Source: Moraxellaceae bacterium | GTDB taxonomy: Bacteria > Pseudomonadota > Gammaproteobacteria > Pseudomonadales > Ketobacteraceae | DNA length: 5,750 nucleotides | Assembly: GCA_002402125.1 (NCBI GenBank) | Contig: NVVG01000170.1 | Location: forward strand, 1,726 to 7,475 | Direction of reading: 5' to 3' | Part shown: in pieces, positions 1 through 5,378 of the stretch | How positions within the stretch are numbered: the stretch's first letter is position 1 | How the letters are laid out: every line of letters begins with the position of its first letter | The notes under the pieces: generated by a model | The model's database searches: none | What the model was told of the DNA's origin: nothing | Seen by the model: only the letters and a program-made list of their open reading frames with translations | Program-made: the position numbers and the translations under genes

Positions 1-1
1 A

Positions 2-454
2 AAAGGTTTACCGGATCGATACGATGCGTTTCAAACCAAAAAAGGCGTCGCGCGGTTTGCGGCGGACACTATTCATCATGCTGTTGTTAGACACCAAGTC
101 TATGGCACCACCGGTCTTCGCGCGGCACTTGATCCTCGCATTAGTACAACCCAAGTGCCTCGGGACACTGGCACACAGGGAGTGGATGAATGGCGTTCTT
201 TAGCTTATGTTGCGTTAGCGACGGGTGAGGCGCGATTTACCTTACTAACCGGCAAAGAAGGTAAAGACTTTACCTATTTACTCGATGGCATCGATGACCA
301 ATATCGTAAACCAATGGTCGCCGTATTCGGTCAACTACAAACCGACTTATTAACACTGGATGAGAAGTGGACGGCCGGTGTGGTTGAACGTGAATTTAAT
401 GAAAACTACTTCCGCGCCTTGCCTTCTGATATTCATACTGGTCCGGGTTATTAA
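2..454 (+). CDS. Lipoxygenase-like protein, C-terminal fragment (5' end outside window)
   Basis: The frame is open from the first bases to a TAA at 452-454, giving the last 150 residues of a longer protein. A GTG at 155 could start a shorter ORF, but coding-like sequence continues upstream of it, so the gene is read as cut by the window edge. The fragment has a His-rich segment (IHHAVVRHQVYG, fragment residues 24-35), then DEWRSL (62-67), DFTYLL (89-94), an amphipathic stretch FGQLQTDLLTLDEKW (109-123) and a tail ALPSDIHTGPGY (139-150). This order resembles lipoxygenase C-termini: a metal-binding His segment, a DFxYL-like motif, an F..L..L..L helix, and a terminal LPSxI-type tail. Lipoxygenases add dioxygen to polyunsaturated fatty acids. 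The usual terminal Ile metal ligand is absent (the protein ends in Tyr), and the spacing of the His segment is not canonical. The family call is from remembered patterns and is moderate at best; that the frame is coding is much surer. Confidence 0.45.
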   Translation, partial: KGLPDRYDAFQTKKGVARFAADTIHHAVVRHQVYGTTGLRAALDPRISTTQVPRDTGTQGVDEWRSLAYVALATGEARFTLLTGKEGKDFTYLLDGIDDQYRKPMVAVFGQLQTDLLTLDEKWTAGVVEREFNENYFRALPSDIHTGPGY

Positions 455-483
455 CTCAGACTGTATGTAACCAATCCCTCCAT

Positions 484-534
484 AGACAAACGAGCGCTGT
501 AGGTTTTACGAAAAAAACAAATGCTCGTTTGTCT
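484..534. repeat. Perfect 12-bp inverted repeat (stem-loop) between the lipoxygenase-like and patatin genes
   Basis: AGACAAACGAGC at 484-495 is exactly mirrored by GCTCGTTTGTCT at 523-534, with 27 bases between. Inside the loop, GTTTT (503-507) can pair with AAAAC (514-518), so the element could fold as a 12-bp outer stem, an unequal internal loop and a small inner stem. It begins 29 bp after the upstream stop and ends 43 bp before the patatin start. No T-run follows either arm, so it is not a standard intrinsic terminator. It could be an operator, an mRNA-processing or stabilising structure, or a remnant of a mobile repeat. The sequence shows the symmetry; the role is unknown. Confidence 0.8.
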
Positions 535-566
535 CTCGTATATATGTAGTAATCTAAAAAAACATA

Positions 567-571
567 AAGGA
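567..571 (+). promoter_or_regulatory. Ribosome binding site that decides the patatin start
   Basis: AAGGA lies 6 bases before the ATG at 578 and 3 bases before the ATG at 575. The spacing favours 578. An in-frame ATG at 521 would add 18-19 residues, but it sits at the edge of the inverted repeat with no purine-rich site at a proper distance, so it is rejected as the start. Confidence 0.65.
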
Positions 572-577
572 TCTATG

Positions 578-1561
578 ATGACTAAGGCAGCAGCTATAAT
601 AGAGAACTTGGCATTTGAAGGCGGCGGAACAAAAGGTTCTGCCTACGCTGGTAGCATGCAAATAATAGAAGAGCTAAATTTATTTCATGGCGTTAAACGC
701 ATTGCAGGCACATCCGCAGGTTCAATTACCGCGGTAATATTGGCCACCGGAGGCGGCAGTGCTGGGCTTACGGAATCGATAGAACACACCAATTTTTCGC
801 GTTTTCTACAGGACCCCTGGGGATTAGTCGGTGATATTAAACGCGTCACATTGGATTATGGTTTGCATTCTGGCGATGAGTTTGTGGTTATTCTTAAACA
901 GTTTATTGGAAAATTTTCCGGCAACCCCGAGCTAACATTTCATCAGCTAGAAGTTTTAGTGAAAAAGGATCCGAAAAAATTTAAACACTTAAGCATCATT
1001 GCATCAAATTTAACGACGCAACAAGCACAAGTATTTAATGTCGATAACCATCCCAATTTACCCATTTGGTTAGCGGTACGGGCGTCAATGAGCATACCGT
1101 TACTTTTTGAGCCGGTAAAAATAAACAGCCAATACCATGTGGATGGAGGATTAGCGTGGAACTTTCCCATCGACCTTTATGATACAACGAGTGTCAATGA
1201 AACTAACGGTGACTCCACTAGAGATTACAACGCTGCAACGTTAGGCTTTTTTCTAGAGCCTGCTGCATTGGTTGATACGGGGAAAGCGTTTAAAACAAAT
1301 CATTATCCCATCGACTCGCTAAAAAGTTACGCATCGGCACTGGGTTCGTATTTTTATGAGACCGCTAATTCCAAACACATGCACCCCGAAGACCGTAAGC
1401 GTACCGTTTTTATCGATGACCTTGGCATTGATGGAAAAAATTTCAATATTTCCAAGAAAAATGTTGAAGCGCTTATCGCTAGCGGTCGTAAGGCAACGAG
1501 AGAGTATTTCTCAACACAAAATGAACCTAGCGCAATCGTTACAGAAGATGCCGTTGCATAA
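578..1561 (+). CDS. Patatin-like phospholipase (lipid acyl hydrolase)
   Basis: This 327-residue protein has all the patatin marks. A glycine-rich oxyanion-hole loop EGGGTKG is at residues 14-20, the nucleophile elbow GTSAG at 44-48 (Ser46), a conserved ASMSIPLLFEPV block near 169-180, and the VDGG catalytic Asp at about 189. Patatins use this Ser-Asp dyad to cleave acyl esters, usually phospholipids or other membrane lipids. There is no signal peptide or membrane segment at the N-terminus, so it is probably cytoplasmic unless exported by a specialised route. The ATG at 575 is an equally readable neighbour start. The gene follows the lipoxygenase-like gene on the same strand after 123 bp, which would fit release of fatty acids for oxygenation, though the hairpin between them may separate the transcripts. 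The family is certain; the natural substrate is not visible. No nucleotide-cyclase neighbour supports a CBASS CapV role. Confidence 0.93.
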   Translation: MTKAAAIIENLAFEGGGTKGSAYAGSMQIIEELNLFHGVKRIAGTSAGSITAVILATGGGSAGLTESIEHTNFSRFLQDPWGLVGDIKRVTLDYGLHSGDEFVVILKQFIGKFSGNPELTFHQLEVLVKKDPKKFKHLSIIASNLTTQQAQVFNVDNHPNLPIWLAVRASMSIPLLFEPVKINSQYHVDGGLAWNFPIDLYDTTSVNETNGDSTRDYNAATLGFFLEPAALVDTGKAFKTNHYPIDSLKSYASALGSYFYETANSKHMHPEDRKRTVFIDDLGIDGKNFNISKKNVEALIASGRKATREYFSTQNEPSAIVTEDAVA

Positions 1562-1610
1562 CTGATATTCACCTATGATTGTCCGGAGTATCCGCACATA
1601 AGGTTCACAT

Positions 1611-1635
1611 AGCTGTGATGATGCTCATCGCGGCT
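1611..1635 (+). terminator. Stem-loop after the patatin gene, possible weak terminator
   Basis: AGCTGTGATGA (1611-1621) pairs with TCATCGCGGCT (1625-1635) over 11 positions including two G-U pairs, with a 3-base loop TGC. It lies 49 bp after the patatin stop. The G-U pairs mean it folds better in plus-strand RNA, matching the direction of the upstream gene. Only a short TTT follows, so termination would be weak or factor-dependent. A competing small hairpin, TCACA (1605-1609) with TGTGA (1614-1618), shares part of the left arm. Confidence 0.45.
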
Positions 1636-1736
1636 TTGAGTATTACTTCATAAACCGGACGAAGGTAGTTAGGCCTTTCTGGCAATGCCGACATTTCTAC
1701 AGCCTAAAAATGTTGATTTTACATGCAAAATAAGCG

Positions 1737-1943
1737 ATGATAGGGGTGATTCAAGGATCGCAAATCTTAAAAACCGCTGAGTTAAAAAAGTTTCGCTATA
1801 CTTTTATATTATGTAGCACCTTTGCATTGAGCGGTTGTCCAATGGAGCACTACCAAAGTCTTTATGGAGCAGTTTGTTGGAGCAATACCGGTAATCAGGT
1901 GGGCCAGTTTTTTAGCACTAGTCCGTTTGCTACAGGGAAGTGA
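1737..1943 (+). CDS. Possible small lipoprotein (68 residues), unproven
   Basis: I do not recognise a family. The N-terminal half looks like a lipoprotein signal peptide: basic KKFR (residues 17-20), a hydrophobic run YTFILCSTFA (21-30) and a lipobox LSGC (31-34). Cleavage before Cys34 would leave a lipid-anchored peptide of only 35 residues. A TAA codon lies two codons before the ATG, so the frame cannot extend upstream. No ribosome binding site stands at the right distance from the ATG, and the 16 residues before the basic region are longer than usual. A GTG at 1746 is an alternative start with no better spacing. It may be a real small lipoprotein, a decayed remnant, or a chance ORF; the last is quite possible. 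Confidence 0.27.
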   Translation: MIGVIQGSQILKTAELKKFRYTFILCSTFALSGCPMEHYQSLYGAVCWSNTGNQVGQFFSTSPFATGK

Positions 1944-2009
1944 AGTTATCTTGATGGTTGGTATAAGCGCTGAGTCACCACCTCAGTCTTAATATCTGTC
2001 GCAAGGTAT

Positions 2010-2891
2010 ATGTATTTGAAAAAGTTTATCGAGAGTAGTTTATATATGTTAAAGGTTCGAAGTATTAATCTTGATTATGCCGAGGCGCTAAAGAGAAATC
2101 GTTTTTATCATAATGATGACCCGGTATCCACCCACTTTTTTAACGCGTTGCAAACTGTTTTCCCCAGCGGCGAACGGTTTTTTATAGATCTTGCTCGCGA
2201 TAGCTTAGTGGAGTTTGAAAAACACTCTGACAAAGACCCATCATACAATAAGCTCAAAGAAAATATTCATGGGTTTATTAAGCAAGAAGCTCGTCACTCT
2301 AAAGAACATGGCGAGGTTGCGAAAATCCTCGAAGAGTCAGGCTATGAATTTATTAAGCCTCTTATGGAGCGACAAGAGAAGCTTCGAATTCATAATAATG
2401 AAAAGCTAAGTTTACATTGGCGCGCAGCGTTTACTGCTGCTGTAGAGCACTTCACTAGTAGCTTCGCTTATATGGTGTTATTAAAGGATTCAAATATAAT
2501 TGAAAAGTTTAGTGAGCCCGCGTTTAGTGAACTGTTTTTTTACCACGCAGTGGAAGAGGTTGAACATCGGTGCATAGCTCATGATATTTGTGAGAAGATG
2601 GGCGTGAGTGGTGGCTTGAGAGCGTTTACTTTCCTCTTAATTATCCTCGATCAAATGATTAATATTCGGCTGCGGCAGAGACTATTTATGCAGGCTGATG
2701 ATAAATGGAGTTTTAAATATAGGTATCGCGCTTGGAAGTTTGTTTGGGGGATGAATGGTATAGCTTGGCAAATGATGCCGATTCTATTGTCTTATTTTAA
2801 GCCTAGGTTTGACCCTGAGAAGATCTTTAATGCTGAGGAGATTGCTTGCATTAATGAGCAGTGTGAGAATTACGGCGTGGAAGGAATCTAG
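2010..2891 (+). CDS. PF10118-type 'predicted metal-dependent hydrolase', ferritin-like diiron candidate
   Basis: This 293-residue protein has the hallmarks of the COG3687/PF10118 family: VRSINLDY near the start, NALQTVFPSGERFFIDLARD (residues 45-64), IKQEARHSKEH (90-100), AAVEHFTSSFAYMVL (143-157) and FFYHAVEEVEHRCIAHD (176-192). The family is annotated as a metal-dependent hydrolase without much biochemistry. The acidic and His residues fall as Glu55, Glu93-x-x-His96, Glu146 and Glu183-x-x-His186, the order used by ferritin-like diiron proteins, so an oxidase-like or oxygenase-like role is a reasonable inference. A hydrophobic stretch near 204-218 may pack in the bundle or touch the membrane. 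The start is uncertain: ATG 2010 has AAGG only 3 bases upstream, while ATG 2046 starts at MLKVRS, closer to the family's usual start, but with a distant GAGAG. It appears to be a single-gene unit ending 268 bp before a convergent gene. Confidence 0.85.
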   Translation: MYLKKFIESSLYMLKVRSINLDYAEALKRNRFYHNDDPVSTHFFNALQTVFPSGERFFIDLARDSLVEFEKHSDKDPSYNKLKENIHGFIKQEARHSKEHGEVAKILEESGYEFIKPLMERQEKLRIHNNEKLSLHWRAAFTAAVEHFTSSFAYMVLLKDSNIIEKFSEPAFSELFFYHAVEEVEHRCIAHDICEKMGVSGGLRAFTFLLIILDQMINIRLRQRLFMQADDKWSFKYRYRAWKFVWGMNGIAWQMMPILLSYFKPRFDPEKIFNAEEIACINEQCENYGVEGI

Positions 2892-2897
2892 GTTTTT

Positions 2898-3020
2898 CTA
2901 AGACGGTATCCCTACAACCATATTTTCGCCTCTAACATCTAGTGGTTGGCTAGCAAGTATCTCTGCATTTGAGAATATATATTCATCGTCGCGATAACGC
3001 TTGGGAATCGCTTCGGCCAC
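2898..3020 (-). CDS. Short coding-like frame of unknown identity, possible gene remnant
   Basis: On the minus strand a frame is open from a TAA at 3030-3032 down to a TAG at 2898-2900. A GTG at 3018-3020 could start a 40-residue peptide beginning VAEAIPKRYRDDEYIFSNAE and ending ENMVVGIPS. Its composition (mixed charged and hydrophobic residues, no low-complexity run) looks like a real protein tail rather than random translation. I do not recognise the family. No ribosome binding site is evident because the AT palindrome lies directly upstream. The likeliest readings are the surviving 3' end of a lost gene, a small protein, or chance. Confidence 0.25.
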   Translation of the reverse strand: MAEAIPKRYRDDEYIFSNAEILASQPLDVRGENMVVGIPS

Positions 3021-3021
3021 A

Positions 3022-3037
3022 TCAAATAATTATTTGA
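3022..3037. repeat. 16-bp perfect palindrome
   Basis: TCAAATAATTATTTGA is identical to its reverse complement. It is flanked by a second, slightly off-centre pair, GGCCA (3015-3019) and TGGCC (3046-3050). A dyad of this length could bind a dimeric regulator or form part of a bidirectional termination structure. It overlaps the upstream edge of the short minus-strand frame at 2898-3020. Confidence 0.7.
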
Positions 3038-3124
3038 GTGATATCTGGCCCACGGGCTAAAATCTGCGGTTATTTTTTATAAAAATTCAAAACTACGCGT
3101 GAATTTGGCGCTGCAAAGCTCCCA

Positions 3125-3155
3125 GCAGATGATAGGTGACCTTCCTATGATTTGC
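3125..3155. terminator. Stem-loop just after the acyltransferase-like gene
   Basis: GCAGAT (3125-3130) and ATAGG (3132-3136) pair with CCTAT (3144-3148) and ATTTGC (3150-3155), giving 11 pairs with one G-G mismatch, one G-U pair and a 7-base loop. It starts 4 bp beyond the stop codon of the minus-strand gene, the usual place for a terminator. No T-run follows in the minus direction, and the G-U pair suits plus-strand RNA better, so it may instead block read-through from the plus-strand gene or protect a 3' end. Confidence 0.4.
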
Positions 3156-3159
3156 AGAC

Positions 3160-4203
3160 TTAAGACAAAGGGCAGGTCAATTCACTAAGTCCACTAACGG
3201 TACTTTGCTGTTTAACGTCTGAGTTCGTTAACTGCTGCGTCAGGATATCACACCAGTGATTGAGCGTGTTTTGGGTCGTCGTTTTATCGAAGGCAATCGA
3301 TGGATGAAGCTGTAGCGCTAAACAGAGTTTCGACTCCCAGGTTGTAATACCTACCGACACGGGCATGAATGACGTAGCGGGTGGCGAGAAAAACATGCTG
3401 GTAGGTGATTCAAAGGGGTCTTGGATATTTTTAGGCGGCCAAACGCCTAAGCTAGAACATATGCCGATCCAAACCGGCTTTTGTCGACGGGCCAGCAAGC
3501 GAAATATTCTTAGACCAATGTACTTTATTACTGACGAGTACATCCAGCCACCCCAGGGACGACCGTCGCTTAAAGCCTGCTGCAATACCTGATGAACGAC
3601 TTGTATACTGGGGTCTTTTGGCATAGGTAAGGTCATGCCTGCGACGCAGTTTGCCTCGTATCGGTCGTCGGTTAGTTGCTGACGAAGATTGACCGGTGCA
3701 CCCCAAATCGTGTCAGTGGAGTGTGTAAGAAGGTTGTCGATCACCGTTTTGTTAATTGACCACAGCATCAGGCTGGTCATGGTGACGCCTTGGTCTCGGC
3801 AATAGGTCAGCAGTGCCTGTGTTTGCTCGGTTGAAAAAATAGAGAATCCAACCGTACGACTGGATGGTGCTTGTGTTAAGCCTGATTTTGGCAGTCGCTC
3901 TGGAAAGTGGGTTTTCCAGGGATAGTCATGGCGTTTTAAACTCGCTATATACCGAGCAAAGTAAAACCATTGTCGCAACAGATTGGGTTTTTTGTAGGTT
4001 TTATCTGAAATTGCTATGGGGTCTGTTGCGGTTCTTTCTTTTAACACCTGATTGAAGTGGCCGGTGGCATCACAAAGCTCATGGGAAAAAGAGCCCCAAT
4101 GAATGTCTTGCTTCTGCCAGTTGTAGTAGCCAATCAAGACGTCGATAGGCTCTCCCAGTTTTTTTATCTCGGAGTACTTCATCCCTGACCAATCTTTCAT
4201 CAT
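3160..4203 (-). CDS. Condensation/acyltransferase-superfamily protein, apparently missing its N-terminal part
   Basis: The protein has 347 residues. FSHELCDATGHFNQVL (residues 39-54) matches the HHxxxDG active-site motif of the CoA-dependent acyltransferase and peptide-synthetase condensation superfamily as S-H41-ELC-D45-A; the second, catalytic His and the Asp are kept. Further superfamily-like blocks are WGAPVNLRQQ (167-176), a SSLGVW segment (250-255) and the terminal VSVGITTWESKLCLALQLHPSIAFD (282-306). Such enzymes move acyl groups to alcohols or amines, or condense aminoacyl units; the substrate cannot be told here. In most relatives the motif lies well past residue 100, whereas here it is at 41, so roughly the first 70-100 residues of the fold seem absent. 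The frame is closed upstream by a stop about 8 codons before the ATG pair at 4198-4203, and no good ribosome binding site is present. It may be an N-terminally truncated pseudogene or a short variant. Confidence 0.6.
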   Translation of the reverse strand: MMKDWSGMKYSEIKKLGEPIDVLIGYYNWQKQDIHWGSFSHELCDATGHFNQVLKERTATDPIAISDKTYKKPNLLRQWFYFARYIASLKRHDYPWKTHFPERLPKSGLTQAPSSRTVGFSIFSTEQTQALLTYCRDQGVTMTSLMLWSINKTVIDNLLTHSTDTIWGAPVNLRQQLTDDRYEANCVAGMTLPMPKDPSIQVVHQVLQQALSDGRPWGGWMYSSVIKYIGLRIFRLLARRQKPVWIGICSSLGVWPPKNIQDPFESPTSMFFSPPATSFMPVSVGITTWESKLCLALQLHPSIAFDKTTTQNTLNHWCDILTQQLTNSDVKQQSTVSGLSELTCPLS

Positions 4204-4413
4204 AAAGTTATTCCGTATAAGTCCATTTTAAACGATGTTTTGTATACTTGCATTAGTCTGTAGGGTTTGGAAGCGATAAAGTTCAAAGCATCGATTATCT
4301 TTTTATTTCGAATATTAATCAGTACTGGGTCACACTTTAAGTGAAGCTTTTGGGATGGCTCCTGCTGCATGCCCCAATACCGACATATCTAACGCTGGTT
4401 GACTCCGCAACAA
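4204..4413. other. 210-bp AT-rich gap upstream of the acyltransferase-like gene
   Basis: This gap lies between two minus-strand genes. It was read in the minus frames for the missing acyltransferase N-terminus. One frame stays open for about 42 codons and ends in a TGA overlapping the acyltransferase ATG (sequence ending MDLYGITL), but it shows no superfamily motif. A short dyad CACTT-A-AAGTG occurs near 4330-4345. No convincing promoter or terminator was found. Confidence 0.4.
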
Positions 4414-4980
4414 TCACACCGCATAAGCTGCAAATGCTTCGTCAACCTCGGTATTAAAAAGATGGTTGCTGTAATTGCTCAACACCTTCACCGATACCGC
4501 AAGAATAATGGCTAGCAAATGCTTCTCGCTATAACCTGCTTGGAGGAAAGCCTTCACCACAACGGGGTCCGGACGCCCTCGACTGTCATTCACCTCAATT
4601 GCCATGGCGTAGAGTGCCGCAATTTTTCCATCGGCTATCTCTTCACCCGATCGTATCGCTGCCAAGGTGTCCGCTGGCACACCGGAAAAATTCGCGGCTA
4701 GAGTGCTGTGAGCGGCCATACAATAATGGCAGGAATTAGCTTTGCTAATAGCCAAAAGCACAACCTCTTGTTCGGCGGACGTTAAATCACTTTGCTCTCG
4801 AAACAAACCATAACCGTGTAAATAGGTATCGAGAAACGCTGGAAGATTCACCATATTGCTGTACATGTTGGGGATAAATCCAACTTGTTTTTTGGCTTGA
4901 GAAAGTATCGCAGCCTGTTGTTCGTCTGCGGACGCCAAAGACACTGGCTGTAATTGATTAAATACGTATTGTGAGGTCAT
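4414..4980 (-). CDS. AhpD/carboxymuconolactone-decarboxylase-family peroxidase-related protein
   Basis: The 188-residue protein carries the AhpD core signature: Glu72, Cys84, Cys87 and His91 in LTSAEQEVV...NSCHYCMAAH, with the same spacing as Glu118, Cys130, Cys133 and His137 of mycobacterial AhpD. Family members reduce peroxides or act as small thiol redox proteins through the CxxC pair, usually as cytoplasmic oligomers. The residue between the cysteines that is His132 in AhpD is Tyr86 here, with a His at position 85 instead. The length and the N-terminal segment GFIPNMYSNMVNLPAFLDTY fit the peroxidase-related subgroup (TIGR01926-like) rather than gamma-carboxymuconolactone decarboxylase itself. 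AGGAGC at 4989-4994 stands 8 bases before the ATG. It follows the DUF1330 gene by 26 bp on the same strand, so the two are probably co-transcribed under the divergent LysR regulator. Confidence 0.88.
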   Translation of the reverse strand: MTSQYVFNQLQPVSLASADEQQAAILSQAKKQVGFIPNMYSNMVNLPAFLDTYLHGYGLFREQSDLTSAEQEVVLLAISKANSCHYCMAAHSTLAANFSGVPADTLAAIRSGEEIADGKIAALYAMAIEVNDSRGRPDPVVVKAFLQAGYSEKHLLAIILAVSVKVLSNYSNHLFNTEVDEAFAAYAV

Positions 4981-5006
4981 GATGCTGTGCTCCTAATTTA
5001 TTGGGT

Positions 5007-5285
5007 TTAACCGACTAAGTGAAATTGACTGTCCATACCCTTATCGCGGGTAGGAATGATTGCTTGATAAGCGTCTGATGCGTACCAGTTTTCTGCGTTC
5101 TCGCGGCTTGGAAATTGAATAACCACCTTGGTACCGAATGCCGCTTTCCCATGCAGAGCCTGAATAGCTCCCTTGGCGATGAACTCGCCGCCAAATGGAA
5201 CCAAAGTATCCACGGCCAGTGCGCTATAGGTACTTAGCATTTCTTTGTCAGTAGGGGTTAGGTCAACAATTATCAGTGCGCTCAT
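5007..5285 (-). CDS. DUF1330-family small protein
   Basis: This 92-residue protein matches the DUF1330 pattern: an N-terminal beta strand ALIIVDLT, LVPFGGEFIAKG (residues 28-39), VVIQFPSRENAENWYASDAY (54-73) and PTRDKG (78-83). It belongs to the dimeric ferredoxin-like alpha-beta barrel fold. The family has no settled reaction; relatives are small soluble proteins often linked to stress or catabolic genes. Its ribosome binding site GGAGA (5293-5297) is 7 bases before the ATG. It is the first gene of a likely two-gene unit with the AhpD-like gene, and it faces a LysR gene across 93 bp, so it is probably that regulator's target. A TATACT hexamer on the minus strand (5336-5341) could be its -10 box, but no good -35 is visible, as is common for activator-dependent promoters. 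Confidence 0.85.
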   Translation of the reverse strand: MSALIIVDLTPTDKEMLSTYSALAVDTLVPFGGEFIAKGAIQALHGKAAFGTKVVIQFPSRENAENWYASDAYQAIIPTRDKGMDSQFHLVG

Positions 5286-5378
5286 TTGGATATCTCCGTT
5301 ACTTGTTAGTGTTGACTCAGATTAAGCCCTGGCGCAGTATAGGACAATAGACACAAACTGAACTGATTGTTTAAAAAT
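5286..5378. promoter_or_regulatory. Divergent promoter region between LysR and DUF1330 genes
   Basis: The 93-bp spacer must hold both promoters. On the minus strand TATACT (5336-5341) is a good -10 candidate for the DUF1330 gene. On the plus strand TTGACT (5312-5317) is followed 17 bp later by CAGTAT (5335-5340), a modest promoter for the LysR gene. The two candidate -10 elements overlap, so the two transcripts could exclude each other. Assignments are by eye. Confidence 0.45.

Larger units (their letters stand above)
1562..2009. other. 448-bp gene-poor interval
   Basis: This gap separates the patatin gene from the PF10118-type gene. It holds the stem-loop at 1611-1635, a short GTCCGG / CCGGAC pair about 70 bp apart that is probably chance, a possible small lipoprotein ORF (1737-1943), and a short hairpin CTGAG (1970-1974) with CTCAG (1982-1986) just before the next gene. 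A weak promoter-like pair, TTGATT near 1713 followed about 17 bp on by GATGAT, could precede the small ORF. No longer coding frame was recognised on either strand. Confidence 0.6.
2892..3159. other. Convergent intergenic region with dyad symmetries
   Basis: This 268-bp region lies between two genes that point at each other. From left to right it holds a short minus-strand coding-like frame (2898-3020), a 16-bp perfect palindrome (3022-3037), a GC hairpin GCCC-AC-GGGC (3048-3057), an AT palindrome TTTTTATAAAAA (3074-3085) and a strong stem-loop (3125-3155). The hairpins and the T/A-rich tracts together could end transcription from both sides, but none is a textbook terminator. Confidence 0.6.

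Noticed and set aside
484..534. Integron attC-like recombination site
   Set aside because: The arms are a simple perfect repeat and lack the RYYYAAC / GTTRRRY core sites; no integrase or cassette array is near.
521..577. Upstream in-frame ATG extending the patatin protein by 18-19 residues
   Set aside because: It lies at the edge of the inverted repeat with no ribosome binding site at proper distance, while ATG 578 has AAGGA 6 bases upstream and starts just before the patatin core.
943..1170. Antisense reading frame inside the patatin gene
   Set aside because: The patatin frame on the opposite strand carries all catalytic motifs; the antisense translation shows no family pattern.
578..1561. 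CBASS CapV defence effector
   Set aside because: Patatin is shared, but no cyclic-nucleotide synthase or other CBASS gene is visible on either side in this window.
4204..4330. Open minus-strand frame ending in MDLYGITL, tested as a frameshifted acyltransferase N-terminus
   Set aside because: It is AT-rich, too short, and shows none of the superfamily's N-terminal features, so a simple frameshift does not restore the gene.
1684..4396. Near-identical 16-mers AATGCCGACATTTCTA (about 1684) and AATACCGACATATCTA (about 4376)
   Set aside because: 14 of 16 matches between two sites is expected by chance in a window this long, and the flanks do not match.
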